Positions 30,381 to 39,226 of a stretch of DNA of 64,000 nt are shown here, piece after piece (the stretch's first letter is position 1; every line of letters begins with the position of its first letter). The stretch comes from Aerococcaceae bacterium DSM 111020 (GTDB lineage: Bacteria > Bacillota > Bacilli > Lactobacillales > Aerococcaceae): the NCBI GenBank assembly GCA_015863185.1, contig JACBXP010000009.1, positions 1-64,000 of the forward strand, in the 5' to 3' direction. Under the pieces are notes generated by a model. The model worked only from the letters and a program-made list of their open reading frames with translations. It was not told the DNA's origin and searched no databases. A program made the translations under genes and the position numbers.

Positions 30381-30449
30381 ATTTTCTGTTTAGATAATTA
30401 ACATATGATACAATAAGAATTGATTTTATTGATAAAAGGAGAGGAGATG

Positions 30450-31136
30450 ATGGCAATTATTGTTGTCGGAGGGATGATTGGTGCAGGAAAAACAAGTGTT
30501 GCCAAGGTCATAAGTGAAGCATTGGGAAGTAAAGTATATTATGAGAATGTAGATGGTAATGAGATATTACCACTATTTTATACAGCAAGTCCCCAGGAGC
30601 AAAAAGCCAAACGGTATCCATTTTTACTCCAATTAGAATTTTTAAATAGTCGTTATACGGATATAAAAAAAGCATTTCATGATAGAAATAATGTTTTGGA
30701 CCGTTCAATCTATGAAGATTGGTACTTTAGTAAGGTTAATAATGAATTAGGGAATATATCTGACACAGAATTTAGAATATATGAAAAGTTACTTAATAAT
30801 ATGTTAGAAGAATTGGAGAGTTTACCACAAAAGGCTCCTGATTTAATGGTTTATTTGTCAGGATCTTTTGAAAAGATATTAGAACGTATCGGTTCGCGTG
30901 GGAGAGATTTTGAACAAGATCCGACTTTATATGATTATTATTATAAACTCTGGAGTGGTTATGATGACTGGGTGAATAATCATTATCATGCTTCACAAGT
31001 CGTACACATTGATATTGATAAATATGATGTCATCCATTCTCCAGAAGATCGACAAATGGTTGTCAAAATTGTCAAGGATAAATTACAAGAAATGGCAGAG
31101 TCTAATACTACCATGAAACTGAATGATAAAAGCTAA
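30450..31136 (+). CDS. Deoxynucleoside kinase family protein
   Basis: A 228-residue dNK-type kinase (deoxyadenosine/deoxyguanosine/deoxycytidine kinases of lactic acid bacteria). P-loop GMIGAGKTSVAK at the N-terminus, the DRS motif in LDRSIYEDWYF, and a lid region RIGSRGRDFEQDP. Base specificity cannot be assigned. ATG 30450 is preferred over ATG 30447 and over upstream in-frame codons because AAGGAG at 30437-30442 is 7 bases away. Lies 32 bases before thrC, so probably co-transcribed. Confidence 0.88.
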   Translation: MAIIVVGGMIGAGKTSVAKVISEALGSKVYYENVDGNEILPLFYTASPQEQKAKRYPFLLQLEFLNSRYTDIKKAFHDRNNVLDRSIYEDWYFSKVNNELGNISDTEFRIYEKLLNNMLEELESLPQKAPDLMVYLSGSFEKILERIGSRGRDFEQDPTLYDYYYKLWSGYDDWVNNHYHASQVVHIDIDKYDVIHSPEDRQMVVKIVKDKLQEMAESNTTMKLNDKS

Positions 31137-31168
31137 AATTAGCTGAGTGACGGCAAGGGAGGAATACC

Positions 31169-32647
31169 ATGTTATATAAGAGTACACGCAATCCTGATCA
31201 TATTGTGACAGCGTCACAAGCAATTTTACAAGGATTGGCTTCTGATGGGGGATTGTATGTTCCAACTGAGATCCATCCCCTTTCGTTAGATTGGAATGAA
31301 TTGCAAGATTTTTCCTATCAACAAATGGCAACTTTCATTCTCAAAGAATTTTTAGGTGATTTTACTGAAACACAGATTAGATATTGTGTTAATGGGGCTT
31401 ATGATGATGGGTTTGATCATGAGACTATCGCACCTTTGAAGAAAGCAGATGGACATTACTATTTAGAATTATTTCATGGTGAAACCATTGCATTCAAAGA
31501 TATGGCACTCTCTATCCTTCCTTATTTGATGACGACAGCGAATGATATTAATCATAATGAGAAAGATATTGTTATTTTAACAGCAACATCTGGCGACACA
31601 GGTAAAGCGGCAATGGCTGGATTTGCGGATGTCCCCGGAACGCAAATTATTGTCTTTTACCCGCATGGGGGAGTAAGTTCAATTCAAGAGCGTCAAATGT
31701 TGACTCAAGAGGGAAATAATACGCATGTATTTGCAATCCAAGGTAATTTTGATGATGCTCAGAAACAGGTTAAGGATTTATTTAATGATCAAGCCTTTAA
31801 TGAAGAACTGAAAGAGCAGAACAAACAATTCAGCAGTGCAAATTCGATGAACATTGGCCGTCTCGTTCCACAAGTGGTCTATTATTTCTTTGCTTATGCT
31901 CAATTGGTGAAACAAGGAGAAATCGAACCCAATGACAAGGTTGATTTTTCTGTCCCAACAGGTAACTTTGGTAATATCTTGGCTGCCTATTATGCAAAAC
32001 AATTAGGACTGCCAATTGGAAATTTAATCTGCGCATCAAATGATAATAATGTCTTAACTGAGTTTTTTGAAACAGGAATTTATAATACGAATCGAGAATT
32101 TATTTTAACGATTAGTCCTTCCATGGATATCCTGATATCTAGTAACTTTGAAAGATTGCTATACCACGCATTAGGCGATTACACACCCGCTTTGAATGCG
32201 ATGATGAATCATTTAAAAGAGAAGGGGAGTTACCAAGTTACTGAAGAAACGTTAGCTAATTTCTCAGACTTTTTGGCGGACTTTGCGACCGAAGAAGAGA
32301 CACTGCAGGAAATTAGGGACGTCTATCAAAACGCACAGTATGTCATTGACCCACACACAGCAGTCGCTTCTAAAGTAGCCCGAAAATTAGCAACACAACG
32401 CGAGGATTATCCACTTGTGATTGTTTCAACCGCAAGTCCTTATAAATTCCCTGAAGCAGTATTGAATGCTTTAAATATCAATACTGACATGATGAGTGAT
32501 GATGAGATGTTGAATGCATTAAAAGACATAACCCATGTCGATTTCCCACCGGCGATTACAAGTCTTAATGAAAAACCAGCGAATGAACGGACAATCATTC
32601 CAATTGAAGAAATGAAAGCGTCCATTCGCCGAATTATCGCAAATTAA
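31169..32647 (+). CDS. thrC: Threonine synthase
   Basis: A 492-residue PLP enzyme converting O-phosphohomoserine to threonine. It is the longer class with the N-terminal stretch MLYKSTRN...QAILQGLASDGGLYVP. The PLP lysine lies in GETIAFKDMALS; the phosphate cup ATSGDTGKAAMAG and VPTGNFGNILAAYYAK are intact. AGGGAGG at 31156-31162 serves ATG 31169. No other threonine pathway gene is nearby and there is no leader long enough for a T-box. Confidence 0.95.
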   Translation: MLYKSTRNPDHIVTASQAILQGLASDGGLYVPTEIHPLSLDWNELQDFSYQQMATFILKEFLGDFTETQIRYCVNGAYDDGFDHETIAPLKKADGHYYLELFHGETIAFKDMALSILPYLMTTANDINHNEKDIVILTATSGDTGKAAMAGFADVPGTQIIVFYPHGGVSSIQERQMLTQEGNNTHVFAIQGNFDDAQKQVKDLFNDQAFNEELKEQNKQFSSANSMNIGRLVPQVVYYFFAYAQLVKQGEIEPNDKVDFSVPTGNFGNILAAYYAKQLGLPIGNLICASNDNNVLTEFFETGIYNTNREFILTISPSMDILISSNFERLLYHALGDYTPALNAMMNHLKEKGSYQVTEETLANFSDFLADFATEEETLQEIRDVYQNAQYVIDPHTAVASKVARKLATQREDYPLVIVSTASPYKFPEAVLNALNINTDMMSDDEMLNALKDITHVDFPPAITSLNEKPANERTIIPIEEMKASIRRIIAN

Positions 32648-32677
32648 TTTCTTATTTTACGGAACATATTGGCTGAT

Positions 32678-33334
32678 TTACTGATAGAGTGCTGAGCCAA
32701 TTCGAACATATGTAGCACCTTCTTCTAATGCAATGAGATAATCACGACTCATTCCCATGCTCAATTCAGTACACGGAGCATGGGGTATTTTTTTTGCTGC
32801 AATGTTTTCTTGAAGCGATTTTAATTCAGCAAAATACTCCTGTAATTCTGAATCCGTTGCATCTATTGGAGCCATGGTCATCAAGCCATTAATATGAATT
32901 TTATCGAACGCAGCCATTTGTTCGATTATTTCATCGATTTGAGCGGGGTGAATGCCCGATTTTGATTCTTCACCTGATACATTAACTTGTAAAAAGCATT
33001 GAATGGTATGGTTCGCTCTTTTTTGAATTTCTTTTGCTAATTTTAATCGATCTAATGAGTGCAAATAGTCAATTTGATTAATGACATCCTTAACCGCACG
33101 AGTCTGCAGATTTCCGATAAAATGCCACTGAATAGAATCTGAAACATCTTCAAGCAGACTTTGTTTCTCTCGTAATGCAGCTACACGATTCTCTCCAAAG
33201 TGACACATTCCTGCTTCTAATAGTTCCCGCATCTCCTCTTCACCAACATATTTAGTGACAGCCACTAACTGTGCATTTGCATTGATTTCTTGGATATTTT
33301 TATTAATTTGTTGAACGTTTTGTTTAATAGACAT
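32678..33334 (-). CDS. YggS-family PLP homeostasis protein
   Basis: A 218-residue protein of the YggS/PROSC family, a single-domain alanine-racemase-like barrel that binds PLP without known catalysis. LVAVTKYVG carries the PLP lysine; FGENRVAAL, WHFIGNLQTRAVK, QVNVSGEESKSG, LSMGMSRDY and VRIGSALY are family motifs. ATG 33334 is chosen over 33340 because AGGAGG is 8 bases from it and only 2 from the other. Not followed by sepF here, unlike the common Firmicutes arrangement. Confidence 0.93.
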   Translation of the reverse strand: MSIKQNVQQINKNIQEINANAQLVAVTKYVGEEEMRELLEAGMCHFGENRVAALREKQSLLEDVSDSIQWHFIGNLQTRAVKDVINQIDYLHSLDRLKLAKEIQKRANHTIQCFLQVNVSGEESKSGIHPAQIDEIIEQMAAFDKIHINGLMTMAPIDATDSELQEYFAELKSLQENIAAKKIPHAPCTELSMGMSRDYLIALEEGATYVRIGSALYQ

Positions 33335-33411
33335 GATCATTGCCTCCTAAGATTGTTTTGTTCATTTTAACATATTGTATATGAAACGAAGTGAACGTTC
33401 ATGAAACTTGC

Positions 33412-33440
33412 TAGTCAATCATCCAAAAATTGGCTATAAT
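33412..33440 (+). promoter_or_regulatory. Promoter of the M16C peptidase gene
   Basis: TAGTCA (33412-33417), 17-bp spacing, TATAAT (33435-33440); the start codon follows at 33469. The -35 hexamer is the same as in the trmK promoter. Confidence 0.65.
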
Positions 33441-33468
33441 AACACTATTATATAAAAGGGGGAATTCG

Positions 33469-36363
33469 ATGTCATTCACTTTAATTGAAACACAATCATT
33501 ACCTGATATCCATTCGATAGGAAAGCTATATCGTCATGAACAAACGGGTGCTCAAGTACTTCATTTGGACAATGATGATGAGAATAAAGCATTTTCTATT
33601 GCCTTTAAAACACCACCCTACAGTGACAATGGAATCACACATATTTTAGAACATTCGGTATTAAACGGTTCTGAAAGATTCCCTTCAAAAGAGCCTTTTG
33701 TTGAATTACTAAAAAGTTCAATGAATACTTTCTTAAATGCGATGACCTATTCAGATAAGACGGTTTATCCTGTTGCATCAACCAATGATAAAGATTTTTT
33801 GAATTTAATGCGTGTCTATTTAGATGCAGTCTTTAAGCCTAATTTACGAAACAATCCACAGATACTTGCTCAAGAAGGATGGCATTATCATTTAGAATCA
33901 CCAGAAGATGATTTAATCTATAAAGGTGTGGTTTACAATGAAATGAAAGGTGCACTGAGTTCACCTGAACGTGCTTTGTATCAAGCCACTCTAAAAAAAT
34001 TATATCCTGAAACACTTTATACTTGGGAATCGGGCGGGGATCCGCGGGCAATCCCAGAATTAACTCAAGAAGAATTTGTTGACTACCATCAAACATATTA
34101 CCATCCAACGCATACATTAACGGTTGTCTATGGAAATATTAATGAAGCACAAGTATTTGAGGAATTGAGCCATTATTTCGATCAATATACGATGAATACG
34201 CAACCAGTTGATTATACTTTTGAGCTACAAGTACCTTCCAATGAAGATGTTCACGACACATACTCTATAACCGAAGGTGATAATCCAGAAGATAAGGCAT
34301 ATTTAGGTTTATCATGGCATGTAGCAGAAGCTGACGATACGCTAGATATTATGGGCATGCAAGTGCTAAATTCCGTCTTATTAGATAATAATGATTCACC
34401 ACTTAAAAAAGCATTAATTCAAGCACAATTAGGTGGAGATATTTCAGCAGGTGTACAAGAAGTAGGTTGGCCAGTCATGTATACAATTGAAATACAAGAT
34501 GCAAAGACCTCTAAAATGGCGAAGTTCAAACAAGTCGTCAATGATACATTGCACCATATTGTCCAAAATGGCTTAGATTCTGAGCTGATTGAAGCGTCAT
34601 TGAATCGTCATAAATTCGCACTACGAGAAGCTGCAATATCCGAAGGGAATCCTCGCGGAGTTCTTTATGGTTTAACAGCCATGAGTAACTGGTTATATGG
34701 GGGCTCTCCGTTTGAAAACTTGCAATTTAATGATTATTTAGATCAATTAACTGACAAAGTTTCCGAAAGATATTTTGAATCTTTAATTGAAGAAAAGATT
34801 TTAAACAATCCTTATAAGGTTGCGGTTGTCTTGGAAGCACAACCTGGAAAAAATGATCAGTTAGAGCAAGAGAGACTTCAATTATTACAAGAATATAAAG
34901 AAACATTAGACTCAAGTCAAATAGACGCCCTTATCAAAGAAACACAAGCATTGATTCAAAGACAAGAAACGCCGGATTCGCCTGAAGACTTAGCAAAGAT
35001 TCCAACTTTAGAACGAGAAGATTTATCATCTGATATTGAGGCAGACAATCTGGACACGATTGATTTGTTTGAAGAAACCACACTTTATTATAGTGATCAA
35101 TTTACTTCAGAAATCGACTATGTTAATTATTATTTTGATATTTCTGATTTTTCTCAAGATGAATTTGGCCCCGTTGATATTTTGACAGGATTGATTGGTA
35201 ATCTAGAAACAGAAAATTATTCCTTATCTGACTTCAAAAAAACAGTGAATCAATATACGGGCGGAATACATGCAGGTCATGTCGTTTATCAGAATCAAGA
35301 CGGAGAAGTGAAGCCATTCCTTTATCTAAGAGGAAAAGCATTATTTGAAAATCTTGATTCATTGATTGATTTGATGACTGAATCTTTATTTAACTTAAAA
35401 ATTGAGAATGTCGAACAAGTCACTCAAATTATCCAGTCAATTAAAGCCGATTTAGATGACAAGATTGATTATAGCGCTCACCAGTTAGCAAGTGATTATG
35501 TGTTATCTCAATTCAATATTGCGCATGCCTTAAAGGATCAATCTTCAGGTATTCATTATTTCCAATATTTAAAGCAAGTCTTATCCCAATTAAAAGAAGG
35601 CAATGGTTCTGAACTTCTTGCTCAGCTCAATGAATTATTAACTCGATTAAAAGATCCAGCTCGAATACATGGACTTTATGTAGGTGATGCCAATCGCGTG
35701 CAAAAAGTTAAAGATAAGATGGTTCAATCGATCGGTACGTCGCATGAGCGTCGCAAAGGAAAACCGGCGACTTACCATCTCAATAAGCAAGAAAATATTG
35801 CGTTTGTGACATCTCAAGATGTTAATTATGTGGCAATGGGAACAAAAGATGACACAATGGCGGATAAGCATGGTAGCGATGAAGTTATGGCAACAATGCT
35901 GCGCTATGATTATTTATGGAATACAATTCGTGTCATGGGAGGAGCCTATGGAGCCATGTATCGTCATGACAATCTTGGGAATGTCAATATGGCTTCTTAT
36001 CGAGACCCTAATATCATTGAAACATTACAAGCTTATGAAAAGGTTCATGAATATATTGAACACATTGATTTAACGGAAGAGGAACTTCTGAAATATATCA
36101 TTGGTACATTGAGTCCACTCGAACGACCTTTATCAGCCTTTGAAAAAGGTATTCTGGCCTTTGGTCGATTTCAAACAGGGATAACAAATGAACAACGACA
36201 ACAAAATAAAGAACAAATACTATATACGACTTCAGATGATTTAAAACGTCGATTGAACTTTTACAAAGATTGGTATGAGGATGCTGGCCGCGTGGTTATT
36301 GGTAATAAAGCCCAAATTGATAAGCATGCAGAAATCTTTGATCGTATTGTCGAATTATTTTAA
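33469..36363 (+). CDS. M16C-family zinc metallopeptidase (presequence-protease type)
   Basis: A 964-residue pitrilysin-like peptidase, the clam-shell type with two halves in one chain. The inverted zinc motif HILEH lies near residue 60 in HILEHSVLNGSERFPSKEPF, the M16C hallmark. The C-terminal half has GGAYGAMYRHDNLGNVNMAS and RPLSAFEKGILAFGRFQTG. No signal peptide, so cytosolic; relatives degrade oligopeptides. AAAGGGGG precedes ATG 33469. Monocistronic, strong terminator after. Confidence 0.93.
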   Translation: MSFTLIETQSLPDIHSIGKLYRHEQTGAQVLHLDNDDENKAFSIAFKTPPYSDNGITHILEHSVLNGSERFPSKEPFVELLKSSMNTFLNAMTYSDKTVYPVASTNDKDFLNLMRVYLDAVFKPNLRNNPQILAQEGWHYHLESPEDDLIYKGVVYNEMKGALSSPERALYQATLKKLYPETLYTWESGGDPRAIPELTQEEFVDYHQTYYHPTHTLTVVYGNINEAQVFEELSHYFDQYTMNTQPVDYTFELQVPSNEDVHDTYSITEGDNPEDKAYLGLSWHVAEADDTLDIMGMQVLNSVLLDNNDSPLKKALIQAQLGGDISAGVQEVGWPVMYTIEIQDAKTSKMAKFKQVVNDTLHHIVQNGLDSELIEASLNRHKFALREAAISEGNPRGVLYGLTAMSNWLYGGSPFENLQFNDYLDQLTDKVSERYFESLIEEKILNNPYKVAVVLEAQPGKNDQLEQERLQLLQEYKETLDSSQIDALIKETQALIQRQETPDSPEDLAKIPTLEREDLSSDIEADNLDTIDLFEETTLYYSDQFTSEIDYVNYYFDISDFSQDEFGPVDILTGLIGNLETENYSLSDFKKTVNQYTGGIHAGHVVYQNQDGEVKPFLYLRGKALFENLDSLIDLMTESLFNLKIENVEQVTQIIQSIKADLDDKIDYSAHQLASDYVLSQFNIAHALKDQSSGIHYFQYLKQVLSQLKEGNGSELLAQLNELLTRLKDPARIHGLYVGDANRVQKVKDKMVQSIGTSHERRKGKPATYHLNKQENIAFVTSQDVNYVAMGTKDDTMADKHGSDEVMATMLRYDYLWNTIRVMGGAYGAMYRHDNLGNVNMASYRDPNIIETLQAYEKVHEYIEHIDLTEEELLKYIIGTLSPLERPLSAFEKGILAFGRFQTGITNEQRQQNKEQILYTTSDDLKRRLNFYKDWYEDAGRVVIGNKAQIDKHAEIFDRIVELF

Positions 36364-36404
36364 TCGCGTTGACTTTATGAAGTTTATAGACAATTAAAAA
36401 CATT

Positions 36405-36464
36405 CAGTCTCAATTCAAACAATCACGTTTTAAGTGATCGTAATCGATTGAGACTGATTTTTTT
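36405..36464 (+). terminator. Terminator after the M16C peptidase gene
   Basis: CAGTCTCAAT (36405-36414) pairs with ATTGAGACTG (36447-36456), with an inner stem ATCAC/GTGAT, followed by ATTTTTTT. Confidence 0.85.
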
Positions 36465-37008
36465 GTGATTCTTTACGGAGAACTGATTGAAAGAGCTAGA
36501 ATGCTTTAATCGTCCTATTTATAAATTATTTTGTTGGCGTCCCATTTTGATGCTCACGTCCCTCAATAGGTTTCTTAAGACCAAATACATTGTAAACTTT
36601 CAGATTCTTCTTTAAGCGCATTCGGTTATACATAGAAAATCGACTGTTCAGCGAGCTGTGAAATTTTAAATTTTCTATTAGAGATAATTAAGTAACCATC
36701 TATCTAGTTTGGGGAGGATAGAGTAGAGCGATGACAAATATTATTGACAGTTGTTCTGTTCATTTTATCAATTTATTCACACATTGCTTCTATATTCTAT
36801 CTTTTAAAGATAAACTGGTCACGATTCATAAAGGACTTCTTGAATGATATTTTAGAGCTATTGTTCTACTACAAGAGGGGATTTTGTTACTATTATTTCT
36901 GAAATAAATTTCTTTTTTAAGCCAAAAGTAAGTATCCGATTTGAATAATATTCTTTTTTTATATAATTTTAATGAGTAGTATAAGAAAAATTTCATAATT
37001 CAGGATGA
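36465..37008. other. Non-coding accessory stretch
   Basis: Apart from the minus-strand remnant at 36526-36687, the only open frame is a 38-codon ORF at 36731-36847 (MTNIIDSCSVH... ending GLLE), with a poorly placed GGGGAGG upstream. It contains Ser/Cys/Thr residues but no recognisable lanthipeptide leader, so I do not call it a gene. The rest is AT-rich and degraded. Confidence 0.4.
36526..36687 (-). pseudogene. Possible C-terminal remnant of an unidentified gene
   Basis: An open frame of 53 codons without a good start, ending at TAA 36528-36526, reads with sensible composition (RMRLKKNLKVYNVFGLKKP near the middle). An in-frame stop at 36690-36688 closes it upstream. The sequence looks like the basic C-terminal end of a longer protein. 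I do not recognise the family; a mobile-element protein is possible. It could also be chance. Confidence 0.3.
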
Positions 37009-37319
37009 ACTAGGAATGGAGTCTTAAAACAAGCTGATAAAGGGGATGTTTATCGAGGTTATTGGATAAATCGAACGTTCGTATTGAAGGAAGGCAGAAA
37101 AAATTTTCAAGCGGATAATAGTGGCTATACCGGGATTGATAGAATTAATAATGAATATAATATTCTTAAATTATTAAATAAAATAGATGTAACTCTTGAG
37201 GTATTTCATTTATTTGAAGCAGGGGAATTAAATTTATAATTCTGGATCATATTGAAAGTGAAACTAAATTCATCAATGATAATACATTCTGTTGTAACGA
37301 TAATAGTAAATCTCTCTAG
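37009..37319 (+). pseudogene. Kinase-domain fragment of a class III lanthipeptide synthetase-like protein (LanKC)
   Basis: From 37009 to 37239 one frame reads GVLKQADKGDVYRGYWIN, then FVLKEGRKNFQADNSGYTG and IDRINNEYNILKLLNKID, ending in a stop. The second frame, 37239-37319, continues the same protein (KFIILDHIESETKFINDN) after a one-base-type shift near 37225-37238. This is the N-lobe of a Ser/Thr-kinase-like domain with the VLK lysine and a C-helix Glu (NNEYNIL), in the style seen in LanKC synthetases. The lyase domain, catalytic loop and cyclase domain are missing. No start codon exists. Placement before an exporter pseudogene supports a former RiPP locus. A generic kinase remnant is the alternative. 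Confidence 0.6.
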
Positions 37320-37381
37320 TGATAGCTTTATGAAGTGGTTCTAATTTTTTGTATGAGTCAATTTATTGAAAAAGAGTAACA

Positions 37382-38954
37382 ATGAATATTAAAACAATTT
37401 TCCAATGGACCCCTTGGTGGTTACTAGGTTTACTGGTCTTTTTTTCTTTAGTAGCTTCACTGGATGGAGTCATATTTGCTGAAATTATTGGTCGTTTATC
37501 AGCGTTAGATGAAAGCGTGACTCAATCTGAAGTGGTGGGACTTGCAGTATATGCTTTAGCTCTACGTTTATCTGTTTTTTTGGGGATGTACTTTAATTAT
37601 CAAGTAAAGGCTAAGATTGAACAAGTATTAAATAAACGACTTAAAGAGAACTACTTAAACAATATCTACCATAGTCAGAATGCTATCAAAGCATCTGAAA
37701 GCATTTCGATTATGACAACGGACTATGAAGTGATTAGTGAGAAGTATTTTGGAGTTATTTTTGATATATTTGGATACTTGTTAATGCTAATTACTTCAAT
37801 TATATATATTTTGTCGATTAATTTTAAATATGGCTTAGTATTTGTCTCTGTTTCTTTGTTGGCCTTATTACCCAGTTTTTTATTTAGCCAGTCATTAAAT
37901 CAACGGACCCTGAACTTTTTAGATAATAATCAGTATTTTTTGGCACGTCTATTAGATATTATACACGGAATGAAGACGATTAAGACTTACCACCAAGAAA
38001 AGACGATTCAACAAAGTATGAAACGAGTCTCAATCAAAGGGAATAGGCTAAATACCAAATGACCATGTTCCAGACATTTGTGACAATAACAGCCAGCATT
38101 TTATCCTTGTTGCACGATTTTTGCCTGTTGTTTTAGCACTTTATTTTATTCATTCGACTCAGTTGACGGTTGGAGGTATCATTGCCATTTTCCTGGCAAG
38201 GGATCGGATTGACTTTCCCGTTCGGATTATTTCAGGTTATCTCACAATGGCTAAGTCAACGAAAGAAATACGCGAATAAATCTCCATTCAGGAACCTTAT
38301 CAGAAGATGGTTACGCCATTACTGGATATGTCAAGGATAGATGTGGAAGATTTGACCTTTGCTTATTACGATAAAACGATTTTAAGTCACTTTAATCTTA
38401 ACATAAAGTCAGGAGACAAAGTACTGGTTATTGGCCCGTCCGGATCTGGTAAATCTACATTGTTAGAGATTATACATGGATTCCTTATGCCACAATCGGG
38501 ACAAGTAACTTTGGAAGCCAATAACAAAGTGACCAATCAATCTTTAACTGAATTCGATTCGGTCAGTATTATTCAACAAGATCCAGTGATTTTCAATGAA
38601 ACAATTAGATTTAATGTGTCTTTTTCAAATGACCCTAGTCATGACCAAGAGCTCATGAAACTTCTTGACCAGCTGAATTTAGTTGAGGAGCTGGGAGCTC
38701 AACCTTTAGATTTAATGATTTAGGAAGATGGCACCAATCTCTCCGGTGGTCAAAAACAAAGAATTGAAATTGCCAAGGCACTTTTCCATGAGCAAGAAAT
38801 TATTTTTGTTGACGAGATGACTTCTGCTTTGGATGCAACTAATGCGAATACAATGCGTGATTTAATTTGGAGTTCGCCCGCTACTGTAATCGAGATAGCG
38901 CATTATTATAATCAAGATATGATAGACTGTGCGGATAAAGTTATTCGCTTTTGA
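37382..38954 (+). pseudogene. ABC exporter pseudogene (membrane plus ATPase domains), two frameshifts and two stops
   Basis: Reads as a roughly 520-residue ABC half-exporter. 37382-38062 encodes about five membrane segments, ending by frameshift at TGA 38060. A different frame from 38059 continues (MTMFQTFVTITASILSL), then shifts again near 38110 to RFLPVVLALYFIHS. That frame carries the rest but contains TAA 38277-38279 and TAG 38721-38723. The ATPase has Walker A GPSGSGKST, signature LSGGQKQRIEIAKAL (after the TAG) and Walker B IIFVDEMTSALD. Multiple lesions show decay. Next to the LanKC-like fragment it is likely the former export pump of a bacteriocin locus. Confidence 0.8.
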
Positions 38955-39046
38955 TTCCTCTTTTAAGATTAATGAATGAATCCCAAATCAATGTCATCTC
39001 ATTGAGTCAAAAAAATTACAAATTATAAGAATACTTAATGTAAATT

Positions 39047-39117
39047 TGAACTAATCCTCTAAAGTTGGACTACGAAAATATAACTTTAGAGGGTTTTTCA
39101 TGGCTAAAAATATTTAG
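39047..39117 (+). mobile_element. Solitary IS3-family (IS150-type) left-end remnant
   Basis: TGAACTAATCCTCTAAAGTT from 39047 resembles the TGAACT...CCC-AAAAGTT-GGAC terminal repeats of IS150-group elements. An 11-bp inverted repeat (39056-39066 with 39082-39092) with TTTTT at 39094-39098 precedes ATG GCT AAA AAT ATT TAG at 39100-39117, which looks like the start of orfA cut by a stop. No transposase body remains. The palindrome would also terminate rightward transcripts from the ABC pseudogene. Confidence 0.55.
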
Positions 39118-39158
39118 ATTTTACTTTTGTGCTGTACTAGTTAGAATAATGTCCATAT

Positions 39159-39198
39159 AAAAAGGTGCTGGTCAGCCATTAGATGACTCACCAACACC
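39159..39198 (-). terminator. Terminator of the ECF transporter operon
   Basis: On the minus strand the arm 39198-39184 pairs with 39178-39164 over 15 positions (one mismatch, two G-U), followed by TTTTT. Confidence 0.85.
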
Positions 39199-39226
39199 AA
39201 ATCATAGTGTGTTTTTATTTTACAAA

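Noticed and set aside
31137-31168. T-box or threonine attenuator before thrC
   Set aside because: Only 32 bases separate thrC from the upstream kinase gene; no room for such a leader and no hairpin seen.
36731-36847. 38-codon ORF as a functional lanthipeptide precursor
   Set aside because: No class III leader-like motif and a poorly spaced ribosome site; the synthetase and exporter are dead anyway.
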